Shown here: in pieces, positions 12,085 to 25,700 of the stretch | Numbering within the stretch: position 1 is the first letter of the stretch | How the letters are laid out: every line of letters begins with the position of its first letter | DNA from: Plantago major | Lineage: Eukaryota; Streptophyta; Magnoliopsida; Lamiales; Plantaginaceae | Direction of reading: 5' to 3' | DNA length: 64,000 bases | NCBI GenBank assembly: GCA_026545765.1 | Contig: CM048844.1 | Location: 71,037,035 to 71,101,034, forward strand | Notes under the pieces: model-generated | Told to the model about the DNA's origin: nothing | Databases searched by the model: none | The model's input: the letters and a program-made list of their open reading frames with translations, nothing else | Position numbers and translations under genes: made by a program

Positions 12085-12965
12085 GTGTACGAGGAGTTGT
12101 TACTCCAAGCACACCTATGATCTCTCATTTACTTTTTATTCATTATATTATGTTGGTTTCTCAAGCTACTTTTGATACAACTCTTGAAATTAGTAGTGTT
12201 TGTCATTGTTATAGCATTGCCTTAGGCCAAGAAATTAATCTTATTAAGTCTATTGTTGTGTTGATCAGTCATAATGTGGGGAGTAAAACGGTGGAGGAGG
12301 TGAGGGTTCTCTTCTTGTAAATGTAGTTGATAAGAATGAAAAGTACTTGAAGCTTCCTCATGAAATGTTGAAATGTAAAAGGCCGGTCTTTAGTTTGCTT
12401 AGAGAGTGAGCTTAGAAAACAATTGAGGGTTTTGATAACATGTTCCTTTATGAAGCTGGTAAGGACGTCCTAAATAAATCACTACTAGAATCTATTCCAG
12501 CCTATGTGAGGGATTGTTTTAAACTTCCTAACTACCTTTTACATTATATTGAGACTCTTATCACCATGATCTAGTAGGGGGATGGGGCGTAATAGAATGA
12601 TTTATTGAGTCGAGTGGCAAACTTTGTGCAACTCTAAAAGGAATGGGGGAATGGATTTGAGGGACTTACGTCCCTTTAACTTCGATGTGGTGCGGAAACA
12701 AATTTGGAGAGTTATCAATTTTCCTGATTCTTTACTTAGTTGACTACTTAAAGTAAAGTGTTTTCACAATTCGAATATTCTTGATGTCATTCCATAAAAC
12801 AATGCATTGTTCACTTGGAAAAGTATTTGTAATGATTTGGGGTTAGTAAAAAGAGGTGTTAAATGGAGACTTGGAAATGGGATCCACGTAGACATATATC
12901 TAGATCATTGGACTCCTAGAGATAGTGGTTTAAGCCATTCACTCCAAACTAAATAAATCTCGGGG
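12085..12965 (+). mobile_element. LINE (non-LTR) reverse transcriptase C-terminal remnant
   Basis: Across this stretch, pieces of reading frame keep the order of the C-terminal half of plant L1-type ORF2. There is an ALGQEINLIKS segment (family: SGQ.IN..KS), then a YEAGKDVLNKSLLESIPAYV segment (family: SQAGKEVLIKAV.QAIP.Y), CFKLPNYL, NGGMDLRDLRPFN (family: GGMGFRDL..FN) and VKWRLGNGIHVDIYLDHW (family: WR.GNG..I..W.D.W). The frame changes several times and stop codons interrupt it, so it is a long-dead copy. The endonuclease, catalytic YADD block and poly-A end are not present. Confidence 0.75.
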
Positions 12966-13017
12966 AACCTTTTATTTCCACCTTGTTGAACCCTTAGTAT
13001 GGACTTGGGGTGATGAG

Positions 13018-13735
13018 TGTTGGTCCTTAGGCCACAAGGTTCAAGTCTATTAGGGGTGGGTGAATAGACTTAAAAACTTCTCGTATTTAAAACGGATTTA
13101 TCAGCAAGTAACTGCGGATACTTATCTTTCAGAATGCGAAATTTTTTTCTAGTTTAAGTGTCAGATGTGTGTTTTTAGGGAGCAAGATACTTTAACAAAT
13201 AGACAGATAAGTTGATGAAATAGATTGCAATAAGTAAATACATAAGTTTTTAGTAGTATCTGAAGGTGGCATAATCCTTCTACTAATCCACTTCGGTCTT
13301 TCCCAGGACTTTGACTTGAATTCACTAAGACAGAAAATTGAATTCCGTTACAAAATTCTATCATTAGCTAAATCTCTTTTACCTTAAGTTCCCAACTTAG
13401 CAACCTTCGACTATTTCATTAAATTCGCAAGTCAAGTACCCCAATTCTTTCCAAGGGGTTTTCCTTAGTTTCCCAAACGAAGTAGTTTATTTCTTACTTT
13501 ACTTAACAGGCCTGTTTAGTGGTTGTTTGTATGTGGTTTTGGCAAGATAGTGAACACTTAGTGTAGCAATATTTCAGTTATGTTCAATGATCAAGAAACT
13601 CAACTTGTGTTATCATATTTCAAAGACCAATTATATTGAGACTTGTTCTTGTTCACAAAAAAAGAACTCTTATTAGTCGCAACTTCATAGTTAATTCTAC
13701 TTCTTCACAAGTAGCTTGGAAAGTTGAAGTCTTGT
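13018..13735 (-). mobile_element. Long-LTR family fragment, copy 3, reversed
   Basis: A fossil. Read on the minus strand, this matches the last ~700 bp of the LTRs at 2057-3700 and 7572-9022. The matches include the phrase for cacgccacctt...gataccactataaa and the terminal TGGACCAACA (here TGTTGGTCC at 13018). The start of the LTR is cut off where the Gypsy-type LTR begins. It is broken. Confidence 0.6.
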
Positions 13736-13756
13736 TAGGAACATGACTGGTGCTTG

Positions 13757-15165
13757 ATGAGACAATGTCATTGAGGTGAGACGTTCACCAAAACACTCGC
13801 AAAGTTTCGTTATTTATAAAGTCGGAATGCTACAAATCCACAAACAAATAGTTAGTATAGCAGAAGGTTGACTCAGAGTGTCGTTCTCTCCGGATACTTG
13901 GCATAGGAACTAACAAATCAAGACACAAGTTAGAAAATCAAATTGTAAATGACGTAAACGTGACTCTTTTGGTGCTATTTTGAGACAAATCGCTTGAAAG
14001 TTTTGAAAGATGCAAATTTCGTAAACAAACCGAAAGTAATAACGAAAGCGTAAAGATTGAAAGGTTTTGACAATTGTACGAAGGTGTAAAGAATCCTCAA
14101 TCTCTCTCTATTATATTTTCTCATGGCTGCTTAGTTTTAAACTATGTATTTGTCATCGAAAGGTGCACATATACATGATATAAATCAAGATGTAGTTGAT
14201 AAAATCACCCCACGTGGACCGATGTTTAACTCAAGTGTCAACGTCATGGCTAACTTATCACACCTGCAATACTCACATGATCTTAGAAGATGACATCAAA
14301 AACATGCATGATGTGACCTCTAAAACTAATTCATCACATATATCAAATATAATGAGCAATACAATAGAGTTCGGCGGTTCGCCTTTTCGAAAAGGTTTAG
14401 CTACCCATAGCACGAATAATAAACATAGTATCAATGACAAGAATACAAAGAAAGATATTAGAAAATATTGTTGATGAAGGCTGCGTTCTTCGTTCTTCAG
14501 TGGTTGTGATGGCGTGGTTTCGAATTAGGGTTTTGAGATGGTTTCTCCTCAGATATCTTGTTGCACTTCAGGGGAAGTAGGGTTTTGATTTTGATAGGCC
14601 TAAGCATTGCTTGTATTGTGTTTTGTAGCTGAGAATTTCATGCATAACATTCCATAAGAGGTGGTGGATCACATGCCAAAATGCGCATTTAACTTGGGCA
14701 AAGAATCGTGGACCAATGAAGCTTTGACTATGACCTTCTTCGATTTCCCTCATTCTTCTTGGGGCTACTTTCGGCCGTCTAAACTTCGTTATCTTGAAAA
14801 GTGGTCTTTTACAATGTTTTAGTACTTCGAATGAGCTTTGCAATGGTGGGTCCCATGCTTTCATTGGATTCTTCTAACTCCTTGCATGAATTGATGATCG
14901 TCTATCATAATTTTCTCGAATTAAGCGTATTTCTTCGTATTTTCTCCAATAATCGCCATAATCTCTTCACTTTGCATATTTGTACCTCGTGAATCATCAA
15001 AATACATAATTAGGTATAAAATGATAATAATACTCAATATTGTACCTAAAACGGCAAGCAAAAGTAGCCTTAAATCAAGACATTTCATCGCTCATCAAAT
15101 TCCCCCAAACTAGTTTGAATTAGATGAACAACGAATTCGTTGCTCGTCGTCGAGCAATGTTGGAC
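13757..15165 (-). mobile_element. Gypsy-type LTR with 3' internal tip, reversed
   Basis: A fossil on the minus strand. The phrase reading CGACGAGCAACGAATTCG then TAGTTTGGGGGAATT (15165 down to 15098) is the end of the internal region and polypurine tract of a plant Gypsy element. The LTR follows from about 15097 down to about 13757 (ending ...TGTCTCATCA). It is a different sequence family from the LTR at 9147. No coding part remains. Confidence 0.5.
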
Positions 15166-15650
15166 CCTTAGACAACATAGCACATATACGAAATAACATA
15201 GAAAATTATTGTCAGAAACAAAAGTAAAAATAATATTGTAAAAAAACATAGCATAAAGCGATTGTCATGTTTTAATTGAAAACACAGTACATATTCCGAA
15301 AAACATAGGTAATATTATTTAGAACATAACACATATACGAAAGAACATAGACAATATTGTCAAGAACAAAAGACATAATAATATTGTCAAAAACCAGAGC
15401 ACGAAACGAATGTCATGTTTTCACTGAAAACATAGCACATTTTCCAAAGAACATAGGTAATCTTGTTGGGAGCATAGCACGTATACGAAAGAACATTTTA
15501 AATATTGTCAAGAACAAAAGTCATAATAATATTGTAAAAAAACAAAGCACAAAACAACTATCGTGTTTTGATTGAAAGCATAGTAATATTCCAAAGAACA
15601 TATGTAATATTGTTGAAAACATAGCATATACGAAAGAACAAAGAAACATT
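15145..15650. repeat. ~148-bp tandem repeat, about 3.4 copies
   Basis: The phrase CACATATACGAAA recurs at 15181, 15330, 15478 and (shortened) about 15625, giving a period of 148-149 bp. Each unit contains atagcac, aatattgtcaagaacaaaag and tgtcatgtttt phrases. The units differ by many substitutions, so the array is not recent. It lies ~1.1 kb beyond the 3' end of the G3BP-like gene. Confidence 0.75.
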
Positions 15651-16756
15651 TTATACCTCTTTTTTTTCCAGATCTGAGTTGTTAATTGAGGTCAGATTTT
15701 GAATGAAAACATCGTTGAATCGTTATGCGAGCATGATTGCTTGCACCTTGTGAATGCATAAACAACAATAACAACAACAATGAGTTACAATCAATAACTA
15801 ATCAAAACACAAAAATATACATGAAAATTTCTAGATCTACAATTTTTACAACCATCTAGTCTATTTTTCACTGAATATGATCGATTCTAAACAAAATTTT
15901 GAAGAAAACATTGAATTTAGCTAGGGTTTCCGAGTGAATCAGTGCCCTATGGGCCACTAACTTTGTTTAATCGACGATCTGACGTATTTTGGAGAATAAA
16001 TCGTTCAAAAAGTTTCATAAAACGTAAAAATTACATGTGAATAGATCTATAACATTGTTCCATCGATTTTTCTTCCACTCTATGATGTTTTAGCAGAATC
16101 CGATTTCTAAAGGAGTTGTAGCCAGATATCGTTTCTTAGAGATTGAAAGGTGCTAGATGGTAGAGTTTTTTTTTTGGAGAAAATTTTTGTGGAGGGAGAA
16201 TTTTTGTTGAGAGTCGAATGTGTGTGTTTTCTACGATTATTCCGGGTTATATGCTATATATATTTACCCGGAAATCTTGACCTAGTTGTTGGCCGTAGTT
16301 GGGTGGGTTTTCGCAACTTGTTCTTGCATGGAGTCAATATGACAAATTAGAAAGTATGTCTATAGGTCTTTAACTATATCATGTCTCTTACGAGACTTAA
16401 TCAAAATCAAGAAGGAAAGGAAAAAAAATTATGGACAGAAGTTTAATGGTAATAATATGAACCTAATGGTCCATCCAACACGTTTACGTTTTGAAGAAAA
16501 ATTACCCATCAAAACTACAGAAAGAAGCAAAACATCCCGAGTCTCTTTCCCACATTTTTTGGTGTCACAAAAACTATTTTATTTGCTACATAAAGGGGCA
16601 GCTTGTCCAATAGCATCCACTAATTTATAGTATACCGCAAATTAATTTGTAAACAGAACCCAAAGGGAGTTTCCAGCTCCATTACAACAAAACTGTTGCC
16701 CTATGAAATTTCTAGTAAACTGAAGCCTACAATCTCACAACACTACCATATTACCC
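15651..16756. other. Intergenic, including likely 3' UTR of the G3BP-like gene
   Basis: No separate gene was seen. The part nearest the stop codon at 16757 should be the 3' UTR of the minus-strand gene. The reading frame at 16150-16350 has no recognisable motif. Confidence 0.35.
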
Positions 16757-19700
16757 TCAAGCAGAAGCAGAAACTTGAGGCGCCAAATTCCTCGCATTCC
16801 CATTAGCCATCCCGCCAATTCGGTTAATGTGCCCTCCGTTGCTATTCGTGTTCTGGTAACCATCACGATTCGAGGACCCTGTTCGATTGCCAGCCTTGAT
16901 GCTAAACTCACCTTTGTTGTAACCCCTTCCACCCCCATTATTCCCACGACCTCGCCCTCCCTCATTTCTGAATCCAGAACCACGTCCAGTTTGAAACCTC
17001 ACCCTATTATTTCCTGTGATGTGCAAAACATAGTATAAACAAACAAATCCTTGGATCCACTTAGACCAACACTATTGCATCAAAAGATCACAATTGGGGG
17101 GTTTGACACGGACACTAAAGAACTGCAACAGTCAGAAAATTAAGGAATATGACTCAGACCAGTGCAAGTGGGCATGGACAAAACATAACTTGTTTTAAAT
17201 ATCACACCGACCTTGCCTTATACAATAAAAGAAATTATTTAAGAGTTCGTGAATGCAAGATTTTATGTCATGCAGGGCAATGCCTTGTGATAGTGTCCAA
17301 ATGATAGAAGCTACATTTAGTGTTTCCGCACAAACTCAATGTGTCAAAGCACAGTGCACCAGCCTGCAGGATGTTGGCAAAAATAGCCCTAAAAATAAAA
17401 TAATGCTCAGTACGAGCTTCTATTAACACAACAAAATCATTAAACTGTGCAAGGTCTAAACCAAAAGGCATATAATATGTCCAGAGCAAATATATATGGG
17501 CCACCACTCAGTTGTCTGTACCCTTGCCAAAATTTCTGTTTCTAGCTTGCATTCTCTCAGTTACTATGTTTACTTGGTTTGAAAACTCATTGCTACATGA
17601 CTCCAGAGGGTATTAAAATGCATGCAAGAAGGTAACCCCAACTATTCAGTACTTGCCTCGAGAATTTGTAGACCGTTTCTCCTCAACAAAGACTTGGCGT
17701 GCACCAATAGCTACTGGAGAAGCCTATCAAGAATTGTTATGAGCCGAGCAGTAAGAATCACAAGTTAACGAAATTAGTCAGGGAAACACATCAAGGAGAT
17801 AAAAGCACTCGATAAAAGAAATGAAGAACTTCAAGAAATAGTCTCATCAGAAATTGAAAGGAAAAAGAAACAATAAAACAAGGTCATGCATTCGATAGGG
17901 GAAATGAATTTTAATAAGCCTCTAAGCCGGGACCATAGGCATAAGTGCTCCTATTGTTGTGTTAAATTATATCCATTAGAGGTTCATTCATGATGGCTAA
18001 ATTTTCAGTAAACAAATAATCTATCTACCAAACTTCATCATACAGATATTGATAGATTATATAAATATAGTGTAGCAGTCTGGCATAAATTCCCTACGAT
18101 TCGCATTGGCATGTATGAGAGTGGCTGGTAGGCATCCACAAGGTGGGTAATTGCAATGATGCGGATCTCACAACTAGGTCTAGGTGCATGAGGTTGATCT
18201 GATGAGGACTTAACCATTCTAGGTGTCATTTTCTTTGCCTTCCCTGTTGGCAACATTCTTATCCCCTGATCATTTCTCTTTCCAATGTTTTCATCTTCTT
18301 AGCCCGTTTACACAGCAACCGTACCAACAATAACTTAACATCATGGACCCTACGCATGTGTAGGAGCTCTGATTTATCTCAAAATACCATGCAAGATCAT
18401 GTATACCAGCTACCACTGTTGCATTCCTATCAATAAAAAACCATCCAATTCATGCTAGATCATCATCACCATCATAATCGTTCCACAAGTGCCTTATGAG
18501 AGAATCCCACACAAGCGGGCCAAGGAAAGGGGTGAGGTCGGATGTACGCAGCCTTTCCAATTGACCCATAACCAACAAAGGGACTACCATCTACCACTTC
18601 ATGAAATGAAGCCAAGAGTTTTAGAGCCATTTGATTTGGTCCACGAACAAAATCTTTGTGCTTTTGATTGTAATACATACACAATTCATTTTCTTATAAC
18701 CTCTTTATGAGAATCCAACACTACGAAGACATTGGTAGATTTGATCGACTTTCTTTCTCCTCATTGGCCATTGGATCTTCCTGGCTTGGCAACATTTGTA
18801 TCATAAGGTTTCGACATCAGATCATCCGAGTTAAGTGAGTTTTGACATGCTTGAAAACGAATCCAAGGGAAGACTAGCATGAATCGCAGCTGCGCTCTTT
18901 TCTTATAGTATTGTGTCTTGGGTTAGAAATTTTAAACTACGATGTAAAACATAGTACAACACAGCATACTATCCTTCCACCTCCAGTAATTACAAACGAA
19001 CGCAAAGCGAGTGAAAAAAATCTAATAGATCATCCTTTGCAGGCAATAAAGAAATAGCCCTAATAAGCTAAAGAGAACGAATAGTGAGATGATACGATAC
19101 AAAAAGATGTGGATATGCAACATCTCAAGAAAACAAGATACAATTCATTTATCTATTTACTCTTTCAGCATTGTAACTTGAAGTTATCATAACTAAACAG
19201 GTGGGATGGATTATAAATCAAGATTTTTTCTTCTAACTATAATTTCTTCAATATCTCTAGGACTAGTTCTTCTAATTCACCTTCTCTCTAAGCAACCCAG
19301 TAAATCCTAGGACTCTGTCTTATAAGTTATAACAACATATAAAAATGGAATACCTAGTGTTGTCATTCCCATCTAGGTCACGGGCGGGACATTGTGGAGT
19401 GTTTTCATGCCTGCCCAGGATATTTACATCTGTAGCGGGATGCTTACCGTAACGGACGATCCTAGTGTTACCTCAATATCCTTGACTTCTACAGTTTTAC
19501 TTGTATTTATGACTCTCTTTGAAGAAATATATGGCTTAACATTAATTTGGTTATTTTAACTTTCCACGTACATATATATGTCCACTATGTAAGTTCTGTT
19601 ATATGAAATATATCACTTCCGTATCCCAGCCTCAGTTATCCAGGATTTTTGGCCAATTGCTACTCAATGAGACCCAGAAGAGAAATCACTCATTACCTAA

Positions 19701-22700
19701 TAACCTAAATAATTATAAGATCTAAATACTCCATCCATACCAAAAACAATTGTTACATATTGTTTCAGTTTGACTTTTTCTGGACAACCAACCAGTTTCA
19801 CTTTTGAGTACGAATTAATCTTAAACTACAATGGCAAAATGTATAACAAAATTTTACTATGAAATTCTACTACCTAAAATTTCATTATAATTTTGTCACA
19901 CGTTTAGCATTATAACTAAACATCAATTCGTAGGCAAAATTAAAACATGTTGACTGGAAAAGGTCAAAATGCACCCACTATTTTGGAACAGAGGGAGTAT
20001 GTCTCAAGAACACCCTACAAATATCCGTGCTTCAGAGCTGCTAAGCCTGGGTACATGTCAACAAGCTAAAGTCCCAATGATATGATAAGATACCACCTAC
20101 CAGTGAAATATTAATATGTAAACCTTAACATTTCTAACTCAAAAGTTATATTGCACAATTACAGGTATGCAAACATCAGGCATGACGGAAGAAGTATATA
20201 TTAACTCCAATTAAGATATACTAAAACTATAGAAAACCCCATATAATAATCATGTAAACATACACAAAATTCAAATTAAACTCAGAAGGTATGCATGCAA
20301 AATGAAAGTCAGTCACACACCCACACATGCACACAAACAAAAAACAAGATTTCTTAGCAACATCAACAATGTACAATAGAGGTACTTCAAAAAGATGAAA
20401 GATCATTCAACTGGAGTGAATTTAGGAAATTCTGCTAGACATTTATAGTTTTGGTTCAAAAATTTTAAGCCACCGACAATACTGTCGCCCTTTCCATTTC
20501 CCATCCCTCTTACTCATATATGCATATCCCTTACATTTCATTCTTTGAATATTTTGACTTGCCAGGTGATGAGTCAGATACATATGACAAGCTGCTTCTT
20601 GAGCATATGTGACATTGGTAGTTAGATTTTCCTTCTTTTTTTTTCCTTGCGAGTAGTGTATGCACTATGCAGACATCATGAATCCATATATCTTCAAAAG
20701 AAAAGAATGTTTTATTATAACAATTTGGTGCATAACACATTTTAGAGAGTAATATTTATGGAAAATTCTTGGGTAGACCAAATGTAGCTCATCAGGCTAT
20801 TAGTTGACTTTCATTTACTATGTTAAGGCAACTTACCTAAATGGCATCATCTGATTTGTAGACCTGGTCTACTTATGTATTTTCCAATATTTATAATCTC
20901 GTGAAAGATTCAATTATTTTTTTAAATACATACAACATATCCCTTTTTACCACAATTCAAATCCAGTAGCTAAAGTAGGTTTTAATGGAATTCAAATGCA
21001 GTGTAGACATCACACCTTGTCTCTACAATATAACCCTTCATATTCCAATACGGGCCAAGCATAATATATTCAATTCAAGTCAGAATGGCTGCAAATATCG
21101 CAAAATATGGATTCACTGTATTGAAGTGGAGGGGTCAAGGAACTACTCCCTCCATTCAACCAGAAGCTTCCCATAAACAGGGGAATGGATAGCAAAAGTA
21201 ATTCTCTAGCACATCATTCAGAGAAGAGTGATAAAGATCAATCTAGGATCAGAAGAAGAATATGAATATTCGGTCAACATATCGTTACCTAAAAGTCAAA
21301 ATCACAAAGATATAGCTGGGAGTACCTTTTTTTTTTTAAAGGTAGTCTCATAATTTACCGAATATAGAATTGTAATAACCTACAGTCTTGACATAATACA
21401 GAGTTGGAAATAACAAAATAAGAGCTATAAGTTTTCTGGAATTTCCATTATATAAATCCTCCCTAGCATATTATGTTTCTTGAAGTGGATAATAGTGGTA
21501 AATGGAACAGGTAGATTGATAGTGAAAGCTACCATAACATCGACAAAAAATATGGGCTGGGATGTGGCTGATCCTGTATTCGTTTTTCAGTAAGGGCTCT
21601 TGTATTGGTTGTTCCACTTCATTTATTAATTGTTTCAAAGAAATGCCAATCAGCTAAGAATAAGCTCCTTTTCTGCATTGGAAAAGTACCTTAGTTATGT
21701 ATTGTTGTTCCACTGTATTAAGGAAGTAGATGATTACTAATAGAATTCTACCTTCTTTAGTTATAGAGATATTGTAGTCTTTTACTACTAGGATACTAAC
21801 TAATGTATTTGTATACATAGAGGCTTATGCAAAACAATAATACAACTCACTTTACACATATTCAATCCTTATATATGGTATCACGAGCCATTTAAGACTC
21901 AAACGAGCATACATATTTTGTGATCCTTTCTTCTTTTTTTTCTTTCCTTCTTTGTTACCGTCCCTTTCTTTGTTACCTGCAACAAATTCCCTTCCCTTTT
22001 GTTTTCTTTCATGTTGCTCTAGCAAAACACAGAATTTACCTCTTAATGAGACATCTTTTGTTGCTTTACATCCTCTTCAGTTTGTCTTTGCTGATGTGTG
22101 GGGTCCAACGTCTCCTACTTTTTTTGATGGGTGCTGATATTTTATGTTGTTAGTTGACTTGTTCAGTCGATATTGCTGGCTTTTTCTGATTTCTGCGAAG
22201 TCTCAAGTTGCTACTATTGTGCCTCAGTTTATTTCTCTAGTCGAGAAACAATTTAATCATAAGGTCACAAACTTTTATAGTGATAATGGTGGTGAATTTG
22301 TTGCTTTACGGTCATATTTTAGCAACCACGGTGTCAGCTGGCTTACAACTGCTCCCCACACCCCTGAACAAAATGGCATTGATGAACGGCGTCATCGTTA
22401 TATTCTTGAAACCGGACGAGCTCTTTTACATCATGCTGGTCTACCAAAAGAATTTTGATCTCCTGCTATTCAGACAGCAACTTACTTGATCAATCGGCTT
22501 CCTACTCCCGTGTTACATGGTTCATCTCCGTTCAAGAAGTTATTTGGTCAACAACCAAATTATATGAAACTCCGTACTTTTGGATGCCTATGCTTTCCTT
22601 GGTTAAAACCATATGTTGCAAGAGAGCTTGAATCTCCATCCCTACCGTTCTTATTCATTGGTTACTCTACGTCTCAAAGTGCTTACCATTGTTTGGTCCT

Positions 22701-25700
22701 TGAAACATCTCTCGTCATGTCAAGTTTTCAGAATCAATTTTTCCATTCAAGAGTCCTACTATTATGCCTAAGGCCTCCTCACATCCAACTATCTCTACTT
22801 AGCCTATTCTTCGGCCCAATCTACATGTTCCTTCTACGAAGTCTAGTCCCCTACCACCCACTCCTTTACCTTCAACACGCATTGAAGTGCACCTCCCTAG
22901 TTCACAGTCTGGTCCGTCCACTCAGCATTCCCCAAATTCTTCGCCAGCAATTCGATCCATATCCCCAATTCCCTTAGACATGCCAGTTGTCAGTACACCA
23001 TTGCCTCCCATGTCTTCTTCTGATCCTTTCTCACCAGCCACCCATGATCCTTCACCACCACAACATTGACGTTGTGTTGCCCTTGATCCTGTTCCTGGTC
23101 ATGGTCGTATTGTTCCAACCAATGATCATCAAATGGTAACTCGCGGCAAGAATAACATGTTTTTTTCAAAGGCACTCGTTACAAAGCATATGCTCCCTAA
23201 TGATACTGAACCAAGTTGTGTTTCCCAAGCTTTAGCCGATCCTCGTTGGCGGAAAACTATGTATGAGGAATTTTCTGCGCTCACTCGACGTGGAACGTGG
23301 GACTTAGTCCCTCCTCCTCCAAATTCTAATATCATTGGTTGCAAGTGGGTCTTTCGTATTAAGCATATCCTGATGGTTCTATTGACATGTTTAAAGCTCG
23401 CCTTGTTGCCAAAGGTTTTCACCAACATCCTGGCATTGATTACAATGAAACTTTAGTCCTGTTATTAAACCCATCACTATACGCAGTGTTATCTCTTACG
23501 ATTAAGCATGTTGACATCAGTAATGCTTTTCTACATGGTACACTATCTCAACTGGTTTACATGGTTCAGCAATTCAGCCAGCCACCGGGATTCGTTGATA
23601 CTACTTCTCCACAGTTTGTTTGTCGACTCCGCAGGTCACTTTACGGTCTTCGTCAGGCGCCGCGTGCTTGGTTTCATGCCTTGAGCTCGTCCCTTCTTGC
23701 ATACGGTTTTCGCCATTCTATTGCAGATACTTCTCTTTTTATTCTCAATCGAGGTTCATTACATCTTTTGTGCTTTCTTATGTGGATGACCTTGTTATCA
23801 CTGGCAGTGACACGTCTCAGATCAATGATGTTATTCATCATCTTCAGTCTGAATTTGCAGTAAAAGATTTAGGTCCATTATCTTATTTTCTCGGAACTGA
23901 AGTCGCATCCTGTAAAGAGGGACTTTTCCTATCCCAACATAAATGCACTGTGGATCTCCTTCGCAAGCATAACAAGGATGGTTCCAAACCTGTGTCCACA
24001 CCAATGTCTGCTAAGCGTGATACTTTTGTTGGTGCTTCCACAGATGCTACTCAATATCGCAGTGCTATTGGTGGTCTCCAGTATCTTACTCTTACCAGAC
24101 CTGATATTACCTTTACTGTCAATCGCCTTGCTCAATCGATGTCTTCGCCTACTGATCGTGATTGGGCGGCGGCTAAGAGATTGTTTCCTTATCTCAAGGG
24201 TTCTATTCATCATGGTCTTCTTTTACGTACTCCAACTGATCCTTCCCTCACTGCATTCTCTTATTTCAATTTTGTTGGAGATCCTACTGATAGGCGATCA
24301 ACTTCCGCCTATGTTATTCTCATTGGTCCTAATCCTATTTTGTGGCGGTCTCGTAAACAAACTGGAGTTGCTTGTTCTTCCACTGAAGCCGAATATCGCT
24401 CTCTTGCCACTGATGCTGCTGAGTTGTGTTGGATTCGTCATCTTTATAATGAGCTTGGTATTTCTCTTCCGCGCGTCCCTAAACTCTTCTGTGATAATAT
24501 CAGTGCTACACGCCTCGCTCTTCACCCTATCTTGCACTCTCGCATGAAGCACATCACTATTGATATTCATTTTGTTCGTGACTTGTCTCAAAAAGGGGTT
24601 CTTTCGGTGGCCTATGTCAATATAATTGACCAACATGCCGATGTCCTCACAAAATCTTTGCCCCGGGCTCGTTTTGAGCTTTATGCTCCAAAATCGCCGT
24701 AGCTGATGGTACGTCAATTTTGTGGGGGGTGTAAGGAAGTTGATTACTAATAGAATTCTACCTTCTTTAGTTATAAAGATATTGTAGTTTTTTACTACCA
24801 GGATACTAACTAATGTATTTGTATATATAGAGGCTTATGCTAAACAATAATACAACTCACTTTTCACATATTCAATCCTTCTATACATTGCATCTTTGAG
24901 TTTTCTGTACATTTTGATAAAGAAATGGTATTCAACCTAGAGACAGCTTCTTTTTTTTTAACTAGGAAACCATCTTATTTCATTTAATTGTGAAACATTC
25001 AAAACGATATTCTCTACAGTAAAACTAAAACCTGTATTGCAAAATCATCTGTAAGCGTTCACATACCCTGGCAAATAATGGTACCACATTATTTATACAG
25101 AACCCAGGATTCATATCTGAAAAATATAATTCAAAAGATCGTTCACATTTCTGTGCCTGTCCATCTCCATCATAGTCAGACAGCATGATAACAGCTTCGC
25201 ATTCACGAGACATTTACCACTAAATGGTGTTATGAAGTCAAAACCCAAACATAGAATGCAAAAGTTAAATATAATGAAGTAAATATCTTGTGGAAAAAAA
25301 AGTCCCCGTTCACCATACAGATATACAAAACTATTTGATAGCTGTAAATGCACATACAGGACTGTCAATAAAAATTCACATGAAAGAGAAGGATGGAAAC
25401 TTCAATAAACCATAAATAGCTCATATTCCTATGATAAGACATCTAATCTTAATCGATTCTATGCAAGGGAGTACTTTGTTTCTGAAGTAATAAATTAACG
25501 AAAACCTAAGACAAGGAGGTTCGGTAAATAGTTAGCTCGAAATGCCACCTACCTCGACAGCTTTCTGCACAGAACTCGCCTCCTCGAATTCGACAAAACC
25601 AAAACAGAATCCCTGTTGCTGTGACAGAAATATTCAGGTAATTTTATTATTGTCCTTAATAATTAGTATGCATATAAAAGGAATAACAGTGTAATATCTT

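Larger units (their letters stand above)
21714..24887 (+). mobile_element. Ty1/Copia retrotransposon in intron 7 of the G3BP-like gene
   Basis: A fossil, oriented against the host gene. Short LTRs lie at 21714-21875 and 24730-24887. After the left LTR comes TGGTATCACGAGCC, a Copia primer-binding site of the initiator-Met tRNA type. Before the right LTR is a G-rich polypurine tract. In order, integrase core (about 22.1-22.5 kb), reverse transcriptase (about 23.2-24.0 kb, with YVDDLVITG) and RNase H (about 24.0-24.7 kb) can be recognised. Gag and protease were not found and the interior is only ~2.9 kb, so it is a shortened copy with several breaks. The LTRs differ at about seven of ~155 aligned sites (counted by eye), which suggests an insertion a few million years old. 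No clear 5-bp target duplication was found. Confidence 0.88.

Noticed and set aside
15145-15650. CRISPR-like array
   Set aside because: Plant nuclear DNA; units are ~148 bp with decayed repeats and no unique spacers.
16775-17038. Plus-strand reading frame opposite the RGG tail
   Set aside because: Shadow of the last G3BP-like exon; the minus strand has the family match and splice sites.
21140-21200. Another Stowaway MITE (ACTCCCTCCATTCAACCAG)
   Set aside because: Only one terminus was found; no inverted partner or TA duplication nearby.
23129-24717. Minus-strand reading frames across the Copia pol
   Set aside because: Shadows of the plus-strand reverse transcriptase and RNase H.
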